64,000 bases of DNA from Endothia cerciana. Lineage: Eukaryota > Ascomycota > Sordariomycetes > Diaporthales > Cryphonectriaceae. The position numbers and the translations under genes are program-made. Below, in pieces: positions 22,679 to 34,152 of the stretch (its first letter is position 1; each line of letters begins with the position of its first letter). Location of the stretch: NCBI GenBank assembly GCA_026119935.1, contig JALRMH010000016.1, positions 434,001 to 498,000 on the forward strand, in the 5' to 3' direction. The notes under the pieces were generated by a model that was given only the letters and a program-made list of their open reading frames with translations, had not been told where the DNA came from and searched no databases.

Positions 22679-24346
22679 ATGTTCAATTCCCCCTCAGAAC
22701 CTTTGACCGCCATGGAGAAGCACGTAAGAACAGTGATGCCGAGCAGCCACCGGCTTGGCGTCTGGTCCCGCAACGCTGCTGGCGTGGCCGGGGCAATGGC
22801 CGTCGTCTGCTTGCTCGCTCTGCTCAACATCCGTGGCAGCTATTCGGGCGCTCGATATGCCGCGCCATCGGTCGTTGAAAGAGTACAGAGATGTGCCATC
22901 AGCAATCTGCACCGGGACCTGTCCTTTCTCGACGCGGCCAGTCCGATCATGGCAGACGAATTCATCGAGCGACGCGATCGTCTGGCGCGCGCCCTGGCAG
23001 CTTCTAACACCGATGCGTTTGTCCTCGAGCCAGGCTATACCTTCCAGTATGACTACCTATATTCCCGACCACTCTCAACAGGCCACGGTGGACTGATCCT
23101 CTCTCAGGTACTACGGCAATATCTCGCAGACCGACTGGGAGCCCTGGGAGCCCGAGGAGCGGCCATTTCTCATGGTAGTCATGCCTGACACATCCGGTGG
23201 TACTGGGGAAGTCAAGGCCAAGACAGCCTTCCTCGCCCCACATTTCGAAGAAGGTCGCGTACGCATGCTCGGTATCCCCAGCCGCGATCCTGATCTGGAT
23301 ATCGTGATCTGGGAGGAACACTGGAACCCCTACACCACGCTCCTCGAGTCGCACCTTTTCAGAGATCTAGACCGTCAGCCTAAGCTCATGATGGATGAAG
23401 AGATTCGAGACTACATCGTCCGCGGCCTTGACGCCGCTGGTTTCAAGACCGTGGGACTCGACCCTGCCGTAGAGCTGGTGCGCCAGCAGAAGACGCCGGC
23501 GGAGGTTGAGTTATTGCGGGCTGTGAACACCGGCACGGTTGAGGCCGTGAGGGCTATGCGGCCCTGTCTTGTCCCAGGGCTCACGGAGAACGAGGTGACA
23601 GCCATTCTGAACAACGCCCTGCTGTCGATTGGGTTTGAGCTGTTCTTCAACATCGTGCTGTTCGAGGAACATGGCGCCCTCCCTCACGGTGGATTTGTGA
23701 CGGGGTGGAAGAAGCTGACGCATGAGAGCATGATTGTGATTGATGTCGGCGCCCATTACTTGGGCTACTCATCGGACATTTGCCGGAGCTTTTTCATTGA
23801 TCCGCCCAAGCATCGACAAGCGTGTCACTCCGGAAATATCATGCTCATGCTTAAAGGCCTGCTTGGCCTTAGGCCAGAGCTAGTTGATGCGGAATGGGCA
23901 CCATTGGACCTAGAATTGCATGCTGAGAAGCTACGCGTGTGGGCTATTGTACTGGATGCTCAGACCTCGGCAGCCCATGCCTTCAGGCCAAACGCCACCG
24001 CTGCCAGCGTCGACATCGCAGCAAGAACAATTATTGAAGACGCTGGATATGGGTACGGCTTCACCCATCGACTAGGGCATGGCATAGGCATCAAAGGTCA
24101 GCCTTCTTCGCGCACTCTATTTGATGTGACGATTAGCGCTAATACACCACAGCTCATGAGTCTCCATACCTCAACAAGTGGAACTCCGATGTCAGTCTCC
24201 AACCGGGGATGACCTTCACCAACGAACCCGGTATCTACCTGGAGAACCGTTTTGGCGTTCGCCATGAAGACATCTATCTGGTGAAAGAAGACGGCGAAGC
24301 AGAGCTCCTATCAGGAAGGAGGGCAAAGGGTCCCTACGAGCCCTGA
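22679..24346 (+). CDS. M24B metallopeptidase (Xaa-Pro aminopeptidase/creatinase fold), membrane-anchored
   Basis: The exons are 22679-23046, 23108-24096 and 24153-24346 (516 aa). A further 51-nt GTGTCA...TTAG segment at about 23839-23889 could be an in-frame intron, giving 499 aa and a better fit to relatives. Residues 31-50 (GVAGAMAVVCLLALLNI) form a single hydrophobic signal-anchor. The N-terminal creatinase-like domain is followed by the pita-bread catalytic domain. Its metal ligands are visible: Asp in VIDVGAHY, Asp in SSDICRSF, His in HRLGHGIGIK, Glu in TNEPGIYLE and Glu in VRHEDIYLV. It is a probable dinuclear Mn/Co aminopeptidase P-like enzyme releasing N-terminal residues before proline. 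The exact substrate is unproven. Confidence 0.88.
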
Positions 24347-24374
24347 CTCCTTCCCCCTTCCCTTGCCTCCTTGC

Positions 24375-24923
24375 TCATAGCCCGAGCAGCTTCAACGCCG
24401 CCATGATCCCCCACCCCACCGATAGCGCATCCAGGAAGCCGATGACGTCCATGCTCTGGGAGATGGCGGCATTGTATTGGTCTAGCATCGGCATCTTGGC
24501 CTTAGTCGCCCAGAAGTCTTGCATGTACTTTGCCGACCCGAAGTGAAGGGTAACAGCCAGAAGCGCCGGCCAGATGCTCCGCCAGGGAGCAGCCAGCACA
24601 CTCTCGCCACACGGGACGAAGATGCAGTAGGCCACCGCCGTGAAGAGGGATACCAGGCACTGTTGACTGTACTCAGCACCTGTCATGTCTCGATGCATGC
24701 TGGGCGATGAACGACTCACAGAGACGAAGCCCGTTCCTATGGTGTACCGCGTGTCCCAGAGCCTCTTCTGGGCGGTACTGCTCCACTCTGCTGCCTTCTC
24801 TGCCTTGGCTTCGTACTTCTTGATGTTTGCGATTGAGGTGAGGGACTGGGTCAGGGTGTAGCCGCTGACGAGGATCAATATGACCGCGACGAGGCCGGTT
24901 GGGAAGGAGATGCCGGCACCCAT
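24375..24923 (-). CDS. Four-helix integral membrane protein, unknown function
   Basis: The two exons (24923-24720, 24659-24375; GTGAGT...CAACAG) give 162 aa. Hydrophobic segments are LVAVILILVSGYTL near residue 11, VSLFTAVAYCIFVP near 71, IWPALLAVTLHF near 95 and IGFLDALSVGWGIMAAL near the C-terminus. The gene is convergent with the M24 peptidase, with only 28 bases between the stop codons. I do not recognise a family. Confidence 0.75.
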   Translation of the reverse strand: MGAGISFPTGLVAVILILVSGYTLTQSLTSIANIKKYEAKAEKAAEWSSTAQKRLWDTRYTIGTGFVSVSRSSPSMHRDMTGAEYSQQCLVSLFTAVAYCIFVPCGESVLAAPWRSIWPALLAVTLHFGSAKYMQDFWATKAKMPMLDQYNAAISQSMDVIGFLDALSVGWGIMAALKLLGL

Positions 24924-26726
24924 GATGCTCGATGGAGATGGTATTTTCGTTGTATTATGGGGCTGGTGGAGGAGCTGGCGAGGAAGAGTCGATAGGTTGG
25001 TACTAGACTAGGGTTATGACATGATCATCAGGCTGTCAGCTCCGTGTAAAGTCTTTAGGGTGGTTGCAGGGCCAGCTCTTTGTGGACTGTAGTTGTGGTA
25101 ATTAAGCTGTGTTGCCATTTTATGATGTTTCGTGTCCCGGGTCTGCCCTAGCACAGTGACGTCACCCGCGTTCCCAGTCTTGCTTAAAGGGCCTCATTTG
25201 GAAGTCATGAGACAAGTTGTCGCAGGACAAGAGAAGGGATACACATGAAGCTGAAATCAAAGGGCTCAAAGTTGACCAACATCTCTTCATCAAATATACC
25301 CTGAACGTCATGAGGGGCTCTCTTTGGCTTCCTCCCCCCCCCCCCCCCTCAGCGTGTGGGGTGGCCGGTCCCTGATTGTGCTGAGATAGGTGGGAGAGAG
25401 ATGTTAGATCCGGCAGCTTTTACCCAAAGGGCCAGAATATGCACGAGACCCTTTCAGGGCCCTGTAGTGGTTAAGGGGAGTCCAGGTCAGTCATATGTGA
25501 TTTCTGTACACGCAAAGGAAAAAGAGAAAGGAGAAGAAAAGAAAAGGGGCGGATGGCGTTCTATAGACAGACATCGTCTTGTATACTATCGTCTGCCGAA
25601 GTCGCAGACCGTGTACAGAGAATTTGATGTCCGCTTCACCAATATCTCATCATATATTTACAATGGGATGTACAATTATCAAAATCTAGACCTTTCCTCT
25701 AGTCCCTTGATGGATGTCCTCCATCAGATCAAGGGAGCCTAAGTGTAGACTGGCACAATATCTTCTCTTCCTAGAACATCATATCATGAGAGGCATGTCT
25801 TGCTTGTGTTATATGGCCACGCCACCTGCGCGAGGCGGGACATGCATTCGGGCCGCCGAAATGGACGTTGTACTGATTTTGACAAAAGCTCGACTCTGCT
25901 CCCTGTGACCAACGGCCTACCACCCCCTCAGACAGGCAATTCGGCGCTTAACGGCGTATCAGCTAGGGTGTCTTATCCAAATCAAGTATTCAGCGTCATT
26001 TGGTTCTCAGCATAGGTTCGCCACAGCAACATAGATCTAGCCATGCCAAAAAAATCAGCCGCGTCGACGAAGCTGTGTTAAGCAGGTAGTCCGTGCGCTT
26101 AGTCACTGAAAATCGTGGGTTTCGGTTAAGTTCGAAGACTTCGTGGATACTGTGACTGCATCGATGATTTCTATGCAGTGCATCAAGAACGATTCAGAAG
26201 CCTGCCTGACAGCTTTGCTGACCCTGTCCGCCAGCTCAACATCCACATGCTCGAGACGAGCCGCGCCGCAATGCTCATCATTCAGCGGACTTCTTTAATC
26301 TTGTGCTTTTCCATCTTCTTCTTTCTTTTCTTGCTGCGTTCATACCCATGTTTGGGGCAGTTTCTGCCTTTTAATTCTGTTTGGTCCGGCATGTCCATTT
26401 TCGCACCATGCTTCAGCCTTGAGTCACCATGAGATTCTCATCCGTGTCATCCAACCTTTCCGAGCTATTCGTCCATGGTGATTTCCGTTGATCTCCTTGA
26501 AATAGCAAGAGGATAGTTAGTCCACTAATCAGGAAAAACCCTGGCCATTAGGGGGTGAACTTACACGTGTTTTTTTGAACCAAACTCCTGCACTACGGTA
26601 GAGAAACCCGTACCAGGGGATTGACCTGTAAGGGGCGTCAGGGAGAATACGGTCGAATCGTGAGAACTCAGAATTAGCAGTTCGACCCATGGGCCGAGAG
26701 TGCACCTTTTCTGCCGTCGCTCGAGA
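24924..26726. other. Gene-poor interval
   Basis: No supported gene. It contains a C15 run at 25334-25348 and purine-rich stretches. This is the start of the gene-poor, pseudogene-bearing stretch. Confidence 0.5.
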
Positions 26727-27901
26727 TCACAAAAGTGTGAGACCCGGACTGCAAAGGGAGATACCTCTTCTGCTGATAGCTCGATGCTCATACCACGATT
26801 CCCATCTACGGCCTGGCATATCTTCCAGAGCGAGCCCAAGGAAATAACACATGCGCTGGATGGCCGCCGAATGTGGTTGCACAAGGGACAATGGAATTGC
26901 GCTCCGATCCTCCTTTCTGAGCTGGTCTCTCTTTTCCCAGTCATTGCCGGTCTTGTCGACGCCATTCAAAACATCAGGGTGCTGCAATAAATCATGGTCC
27001 CGCTGCAAGGACATCAGTCCCTTCTGAAGTGCTTGACGAAGCTCTTCATCGTATTGCTGCAGTAGCTCGGCCCATTGCTTGCGGGGCAGGGGGGAGGGGG
27101 TGCTGTCAGATGGAGCTGGATTGGTAAGCGTGAGGAATCCCAAGGGGGCCGGTTCAGCAATTTCGAAGCCAAGAATAAGGGCAATCAATGACTTCTAGGC
27201 CTGATCCAGACCTCGGTTCCTCTTCCCGAGCCATCGCTCCGTGCGCTGGCTAGGAGAGTCGAGGGTGAATGGGTAAGGGATGAAGTCGACTTTATGGACC
27301 CTGGAAAGGATGGACTCATTCATCAGGATGGGTCCTAGGCTGCCCCCTACTGAGCAGTCCGAGTCGTGCCACGGCGCCTTGAGAGTAACCGTGTGAATGT
27401 TCGCTCCGACCTTTTGCAAGGAGCTCAGGGCATCCATTGCTCGCTGTGGGCCAAGAGTTTCGTCGCGATGGCACAGCACCAGGTCGGAGTTGAAGGGAAC
27501 GAGGGCCTCATTTTTTCCTTCCGGGTATTCCAGCATACGGTTAGAGTCTTGATTTGCTGGAGGTACTTGGGGTTGATGCGGAAAAGCTGAATTCCAGCAT
27601 ATGAATACCCGTGTAGACGAAGCTCAACGTGGAGGTACAACAGAGGAGCCACCTCTTCCTTCATCTTTCTGCAAGCCAATAGGATGCCCATGCAGTTTGG
27701 GTTGGCAATGATCCAATCATGATTGTATTCGCCTTCGAAGGAGAGTCGCAAGGGACCAAGGTTCTCATCAACAGCCCACGGAGTACTGTCGACGCTCAAG
27801 GCAAAGGAATAGATCTCTTGTCATATCACGGGTGAGAATACCTGGAAGAATGGTGAACCGTTTTGAGGCGAAACCACCGAAGAGTAGGTATCAGCAGCCA
27901 T
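26727..27901 (-). pseudogene. Broken fungal LP-x-E-I-Y (DUF7730-like) family gene
   Basis: An ATG at 27901 opens a frame (MAADTYSSVVS) reaching VFSPVI, then a TGA at 27823-27821, then in the same frame QEIYSFALSVDSTPW. The segment LLACRKMKEEVAPLLY matches the 'CRQIYEEALPLLY' core of a large fungal family annotated as DUF7730 or F-box-like. Near 27545 the frame must shift by one base to continue into RMLEYPEGKNEALVPFNSDL. A TAG at 27197-27195 then interrupts the frame before a further 154-residue open stretch ending at 26727. With three lesions this is best read as a decayed gene. Members' functions are unknown. The TGA could be CGA and the TAG could be CAG before mutation. Confidence 0.6.
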
Positions 27902-28779
27902 GGTATGATCAGTGAGTGTAGGTTGAGCCCAGCAGATGGGCTTCGACGACCTGGGTCGGCAAGCTGGGTCGACAAGATTTAGGATGGCGGTCGGTAAGCT
28001 TTTGACGAGACAACGACGGCAGGGAGTTGTGAGAAAGGAGTAGGTATGGGAGCTCTATGTCACTGGTGGAGAGACTTTCGACGTAATGTGGTTAGGGAAA
28101 AAAAAATTATGTGAAACTCTGCTGGGAAGGGCGGTTGGAGGGAGTCTCAGTTGAGGGGCCAGATAGATTGTGCACGTCGCATTCACAGCCTTACCTGGGT
28201 ATTCACTAGAAATATTTGCTGGGCTCACCTTTCCTTCACCACCAAACTTGACAACCCCAAGCCAATCTTCGTTAAGTCTGATCATGGAAGCTAAGGTCCA
28301 TCACCCAGACAGCAATCATCCAGAAAAAGAATCTACAGTGGTCCCTTCTTAGCCTTGCTGGGATGATGAAGCAGAGCAGCTACTGGGACGAAATGATTGG
28401 GAGTACATATAGCCATAATCTGGACTAGCTTGGGAAGTTAGAAATATTGAGCATACCGGCATCATGGCCTTCCCGCCGAGGTGGTGCTGTGCGCTGGCTC
28501 TGTGTCGGTCATGCGGTAAGAAGGCCAGCAAGATTTGAGCGCAGCCGCGTTGGCAAAGGAACCAACGTCCTCCGACAATAAGTTACTGCGAAGGACATTT
28601 CCTCCTTTATCAACGTTTCCACCAACAGTAGAGAGCCTAACGAGAGAGGACTCACGAAGATGGCGCCGGTTGAACCGATAAAACTATTACATCTTTCAAC
28701 AATATAGCTTGTTAAGCTAGCAAAGCTGGAGTGAAAGATCTTTCCGTGAGCATCAGAAAGCTTCATTTTGATACCAACA
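27902..28779. other. Gene-poor interval
   Basis: No supported gene. Short frames on both strands show no recognisable domain. Confidence 0.45.
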
Positions 28780-28915
28780 ATGTCTGGGAACCTCCAGCCC
28801 TGGTCAACTCTGTGACATATGGGTGCGTGCAGAAGAAAAAGTTCGATGTAATCGCTCAATACTTGAGGCCTGTTTCCCTTTTTAACGATTGGTGCAAGAG
28901 ACCATCAGGATTATT
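28780..28915 (-). pseudogene. Aldo/keto reductase fragment
   Basis: In two frames separated by a small shift, the minus strand reads SLKRETGLKY, then YIELFLLHAPI, and a little later RLE. This order is the conserved centre of aldo/keto reductases (SLxxTGLxYIDLFLIHAP...RLEAW). Nothing recognisable flanks it, so it looks like a short remnant. It is a short match and could be coincidental. Confidence 0.4.
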
Positions 28916-30072
28916 CACATAACAGAGGATTTCGAGCAGATACTACTCCCTATTTAGTACCTTGGTCTTCTAAAACACCGAGAGGTTCAGCCACGAAGTA
29001 CCTATGTTGTGACATAACAGACGAGCAGATCTAGAAGTACAGACCGCTGGTATACGATGGTGACTTCGCATCGCAATGATACCGTCAGCCTCATCTTCCC
29101 AATTGAGCCATCTGTCATCCTGTACCTATCTGGTTCCTGTTCTCAGGCGCATTAATTACTGACAGTTCTACAACCGAGGCACAAAAGTCTCTCAAACCCA
29201 TCTCCGCTCACTCGTGAATATAACATCTGGACCCCTGTCCGCGGCGGCAATGGCTACTTTCGAATCTTCATATGTAGCTATTCCGCGTCATTGCGTGCTA
29301 CAATATCTCGGCGCGCTCAAAGCAGCGGATGTTCTGGGTCCAGAGTTGAATCGAGAGGAGCCTTTTACCCACCCGGCTCAGGGCTTGACGCCTGCCGCCC
29401 CTTGCGTCTCCTGCTGCAACAAGTCGACTGGATAGCAGTCGAAAACTTCCAGAGTTTATTGCGATCTGCCACACTTTTATTCAATTTAAATAGCTTACGC
29501 AAATCAATAGGGAGGAGGGGCGAGGATCTTCCAGTGTGCCTCAAAAGTCAGGCCCCAGATAATAAATTACAATATGCATAGCAGCACGACAGCCAAAAGT
29601 CAAGATCATGGAACAGCTTCGGGACAATTTGGAACGAAGGCGCGCGCCCAGCAAAATGGCACTTGATCAGCATCGCATTATAATACCCGTACCAGGTTAG
29701 TCTTTGTCCTTGTGTGGAGCAGTTCAGCCAATTTGGGGAACTGAACGCTATCTCGCACTTCTCCGCTCAATTTTGACACCATGGTACACGATGCAGGCGT
29801 GCGCCGGTCATTCTCAGGGAATGAGGGGTCATGCCCAGTGTACAACTACCGTAAAGTCGAGCAGGGAGCGACGACGTCTCACAGAGACTCGGCTTCATAT
29901 CCCAATTGAATGACATGATCTAAACCATAGTGGCTGACCAGGAATCCTCACTCTCAATCTGGCACACTCGGTAGGCTTCGGAATATTATACAGTCTTGGC
30001 TGCTCGCCAATCTCTTCACCACGAAACGCTTCGCTGCTTCTATATGGTCATAAGGGGAGCTCTTTCAGAAAG
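28916..30072. other. Gene-poor interval upstream of beta-mannosidase
   Basis: No supported gene. The last few hundred bases presumably form the beta-mannosidase promoter. Confidence 0.45.
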
Positions 30073-32982
30073 ATGGTTCTATTGAGCCTCCACCGCACAG
30101 TGGTGTCCCTGTTGGGTCTCTCACGTCTCATCCGCCATGCCGGGGCCAAAAACACCGTCGATCTGTCCCATCAGAAATGGACGCTGTCCAACATACCCTA
30201 CAACATCTCACTCCCTGGGAAGGTCCCCTCACAGGTGCACCTGGATCTGTACGCTGGGCAGGTTATTGGGGATCCGTATTATGGGCTCAATGACTTCAAC
30301 CTGCGTTGGGTGGCATGGGCCGACTGGAACTACACAACCAACCTCACAGGCCTCTCACGTGACAGCGGCACCAACTTGACGACGTACCTCCTCTTCAATG
30401 GCCTTGACACCATCGCGAACGTCTCCTTCTGTGGGCAATACGTAGCCAGTACAAACAACCAGTTCAGGCAGTACTTCTTCGACGTCTCCGCGGCCCTGGC
30501 CTCGTGCCCTACAGACACCAACCCCGAGTTGCTGGTCCAATTCTTCAGTGCCCCCGGCACAGCCTACTACCTCGCCGCGCAGACTGGTGCTGAAACTTGG
30601 CCAAAATCAGTTGAGGGGGTGTTCGAGTTCTCACACAGGCCCTTCGTTCGCAAAGAGCAGTCCGACTTTGGATGGGACTGGGGACCTGCATTCGCTCCTT
30701 CTGGCATCTGGCAGAAAGCCTGGGTCGTGCGATTGCAGCCCGACGAGCTGGCTGTAAGAAACTCGATATTTGATATTTATCGCGTGGGTCAGCTTCCAAA
30801 CATACCTCCGTCCCAGACCGCAGATTGGATATTCAATGCAAGCGTCGACGTTCTAAACACGGTACCAGATGGTGCAACAATGAGGTACGCTGTCGTCGAT
30901 TCGGAAACGAACCAGACCGTGAGCAGCGGGAGCTTGGTCAATATTGAGAATGCTGGAGATGTCATCACTGGTACGGTAGTCCTGAGTGGACGGGATTACA
31001 AGCTGTGGTGGCCATCTGGACTGGGCGAACAAAATTTATACAACATCACAGTGGATATTGTCTCTGCGTCGGGTACGATACTGGCTTCGGTGGCCAAGCG
31101 GACTGGATTTAGGACTATTGTGCTGAACGAGGGCGTGATTACTGAGGAACAGCTTGCTCAGGGAATCGCGCCGGGAAACAACTGTAGGTGTTTTCCGCAC
31201 TGCCTTTGCCCACGACCCAAAGACGTGCTGACAGGAACAGGGCATTTCGAGATCAATGGCCATGAGTTCTATGCCAAAGGTTCAAACTTCATCCCCCCAG
31301 ATGCCTTCTGGCCACGTGTGACACGACAGCGAATCCATCAGCTATTTTCTTCAGTCATTGCCGGGAACCAAAACATGCTTCGAGTCTGGGCGAGCGGAGC
31401 TTACTCGCCTGATTTCATGTACGACCTTGCAGATGAGATGGGCATTCTACTGTGGAGCGAGTTCGAGTTTGGGGACGCTTTATACCCGGTCGACACCGAC
31501 TTTTTGGAGAATTCGAGACAGGAGGCTGTCTACCAAGTCCGGCGGATCAACCATCATCCTTCCCTTGCGCTCTGGGCTGGAGGCAACGAGTTGGAGAACC
31601 TGGAGCTGGCAGAGGTCTACCTATACGCACCAGACCAGTATGATCGGTACCTTCACGAGTATGAGACACTCTTCATCGACACTCTCCTCCCGGCCGTCTA
31701 CGGCAATTCTCACAGCATCACCTATATTCCGTCAAGCACGACCAACGGCTATCTTACCCTGAATTTCAGCAACCCGATACCGATCGTGCAGCGATATGAT
31801 AACCTCACAGCAGGCAGTATCTACGGCGACACTGATCACTACAACTATGCCGCCTCCCAAGCCTTCAATCTCACCACCTACCCTCAGGGCCGCTTCGCAA
31901 ACGAGTTCGGCTTTCATAGCATGCCGAGCCTCGACACCTGGCGTTCCATACTGCCCGAAGACGAGCTCCACTTCAACTCATCCACCATCCTGCTGCGGAA
32001 TCATCACTACCCAGCAGGCGGTCTCTCTACCGACAACTACGCCAACTCGACCAAGGGCATGGGCGAGATGACTATCGCGGCGCAGATGTACTATCCGCCC
32101 CCAAACAAGACAGACGCAATCGCCAACTTCAGCAGCTGGATTCACACAACACAGATTTTCCAGGCTGATTACTACAAGTCCCAGATCCAGTTCTACCGTG
32201 CTGGCTCAGGCAGGCCCGAGAGGCAGCTGGGCAGTCTGTACTGGCAACTCGAGGACATCTGGCAAGCACCGACGTGGGCAGGTATCGAGTACGACGGAAG
32301 ATGGAAGGTCCTTCATTACGTGGTGAAGGATATTTTTCAAGAAGTGGTCGTCGCGCCGGTGTGGAATGTGAGCTCCGGGATGCTTGATGTATATGCTGTA
32401 AGTGACCTCTGGTCAGAGGTGACAGGAACTATCAGTATGGCCTGGCTGGACTGGACGGGGGACGAGGTTGAGCTTTCGACGGGTACTGGGGCTTCCGGAT
32501 CGAGGACAGCAGACTTCACGATTGGGCCGCTGAATAGCACTCTGCTGGCGACGATCGATACCAGCCAGATCTTCGCAAATTTGTCCAACGACGCCGCCAA
32601 TGCGGTATTTGTTGCGAATCTCACAGCTACCGGGACGCCGATCAACACCAACGCGACGAAGACGTTCACCCACGGAAATTATTGGACTTCGACCCCCCTC
32701 GCCAGCGCATCTTTGAAGGATCCTGGTCTGGACATCAAATATGATGAGCAGCAGAAGCAATTCACCATCACTGCCCAGACAGGCAACAGCATCTGGACGT
32801 GGCTTGCCTTGAGCCCTGGTGATTCACCAGATACCATCATTGCATTTGATGACAATGGCTTCTTCTTGCGGAAGGGCGAGCCAAAGATAGTGGGCTACGG
32901 TGTTATGGGTAAAACCGAGTCTTCTGGTTGGCAGGGGCGGGTGACAGCGGAGAGTATCTGGGACAATACTCTTCCATCATAG
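30073..32982 (+). CDS. mndA: Beta-mannosidase, glycoside hydrolase family 2
   Basis: The gene reads open for 969 codons. A 57-nt GTAGGT...AACAG segment at 31184-31240 is almost certainly an intron, because its removal restores the conserved NNWHFEINGHEFYAKGSN and gives 950 aa, the usual length. Domain order is an N-terminal beta-sandwich (KWTLSNIPYNISLPGKVPS), an immunoglobulin-like domain, a TIM barrel and C-terminal sandwich domains. The probable acid/base Glu is in GGNELE (residue 487) and the nucleophile Glu in NEFGFHSM (residue 592). The N-terminus is weakly hydrophobic (VVSLLGLSRLI), and many N-x-S/T sites suggest secretion and glycosylation. It removes terminal beta-1,4-mannose in mannan degradation and possibly N-glycan turnover. 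Confidence 0.95.
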   Translation: MVLLSLHRTVVSLLGLSRLIRHAGAKNTVDLSHQKWTLSNIPYNISLPGKVPSQVHLDLYAGQVIGDPYYGLNDFNLRWVAWADWNYTTNLTGLSRDSGTNLTTYLLFNGLDTIANVSFCGQYVASTNNQFRQYFFDVSAALASCPTDTNPELLVQFFSAPGTAYYLAAQTGAETWPKSVEGVFEFSHRPFVRKEQSDFGWDWGPAFAPSGIWQKAWVVRLQPDELAVRNSIFDIYRVGQLPNIPPSQTADWIFNASVDVLNTVPDGATMRYAVVDSETNQTVSSGSLVNIENAGDVITGTVVLSGRDYKLWWPSGLGEQNLYNITVDIVSASGTILASVAKRTGFRTIVLNEGVITEEQLAQGIAPGNNCRCFPHCLCPRPKDVLTGTGHFEINGHEFYAKGSNFIPPDAFWPRVTRQRIHQLFSSVIAGNQNMLRVWASGAYSPDFMYDLADEMGILLWSEFEFGDALYPVDTDFLENSRQEAVYQVRRINHHPSLALWAGGNELENLELAEVYLYAPDQYDRYLHEYETLFIDTLLPAVYGNSHSITYIPSSTTNGYLTLNFSNPIPIVQRYDNLTAGSIYGDTDHYNYAASQAFNLTTYPQGRFANEFGFHSMPSLDTWRSILPEDELHFNSSTILLRNHHYPAGGLSTDNYANSTKGMGEMTIAAQMYYPPPNKTDAIANFSSWIHTTQIFQADYYKSQIQFYRAGSGRPERQLGSLYWQLEDIWQAPTWAGIEYDGRWKVLHYVVKDIFQEVVVAPVWNVSSGMLDVYAVSDLWSEVTGTISMAWLDWTGDEVELSTGTGASGSRTADFTIGPLNSTLLATIDTSQIFANLSNDAANAVFVANLTATGTPINTNATKTFTHGNYWTSTPLASASLKDPGLDIKYDEQQKQFTITAQTGNSIWTWLALSPGDSPDTIIAFDDNGFFLRKGEPKIVGYGVMGKTESSGWQGRVTAESIWDNTLPS

Positions 32983-34152
32983 ACTTACCGGAAATAATGA
33001 TTAGTACAATCTCTGAGGCGTATTATGAGATCAGAGTTTTGTATTGTTGTTGGTTTGTGATCAGCTATATCATTTCATAGAGCTAGCAATAGTTACGTAG
33101 AAGTGCTGCAAGTTCAGGGCGTCTCGACCTCTGGCGCTATTTGTACTAACTCCCCCGCTTTGCTGGTCTGCTGTTGCTATTTGCACAAGATAGTTCCCAC
33201 TGTCGGAACATTATTCCTGAGCGTTCCACATCCCTCAACCCTCAGTGGAAACACGAGGTATTGATTAGTACCTAGATCTGGCATATTTTCTTCTCCCGGC
33301 GCTTTTGTTCGGAAAATCATTTCACGTGGATGTTTCTCGAGGGACGGACGGCTATTTTTTTTTAATTTTCTTAATCTCCAATGCTATTCTAAGAAGTTCA
33401 CGGTATAGTATATTACTTTCAAGTCCGACAGCATAACCAAGCTGTCGGTGGGGGGGAGCGGGGTGGTTGACTACATAGTATACACCAAACCCCTTTAATC
33501 CCCTACCCGATGGAAATATTGCTCAGATTCTATAGTACGTGATATAGTTGGCCGGTATGGTGGAGGTGGAGCCACTATCTTAAGAAGTTGAGATATTCTC
33601 CAATGTGGGGAATACTGGGCAAAGCTTTTAACTTATTTTCCTCTCGGTTTCTCGCAGCTCGCATGTTGTCTCTTGGTAGACGTGCGCTGCATCCTCACTC
33701 AGAGTAGTCACTCTAACTATACCCCTGACTATACTTTGATCAGTACCTACCATGAAAGCCGCATACTATGTACAAAGGTAAGCGGTAACGCCGGCCGTAT
33801 ACGTGAGCTTGGAACCACAGCAACGAACTTGAGGCATTATACCTACCCAGCCGTCACGTCACGTCTTCATTTCTGGTGGCAGGATCGACCCGATAAGACA
33901 TGTGTTGGGATTTGAGGGCTTCGAGCCTCAGATCCCGGCCCCTAATCATCTGAATATGGGCAAACGGCGAGATCCGGTAATCGTCTGGGGATGCGACCTC
34001 GGATATCGGACGGACGAGAGCTTCCGATATCAGACGAACCTGTGGGTCGACAGGATGGACCGAGGAGCTTGCAGCTCCAGGTCATGACAGGACAATTACC
34101 TGTACTATTTACACCACAGGACCATGGTAAACGAAGGCCGGGTGGGACCTCT
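32983..34152. other. Gene-poor interval downstream of beta-mannosidase
   Basis: AT-richer DNA with no supported gene. A short palindromic GATATC-centred pair lies near 34003-34030. Confidence 0.45.

Noticed and set aside
25356..25742. 128-codon plus-strand frame
   Set aside because: Low-complexity Lys/Glu stretch from purine-rich DNA, with no family or splice context.
28260..28310. Possible dispersed 5S rRNA near TCTGATCATGGAAGC
   Set aside because: The conserved 5S boxes and ends are absent.
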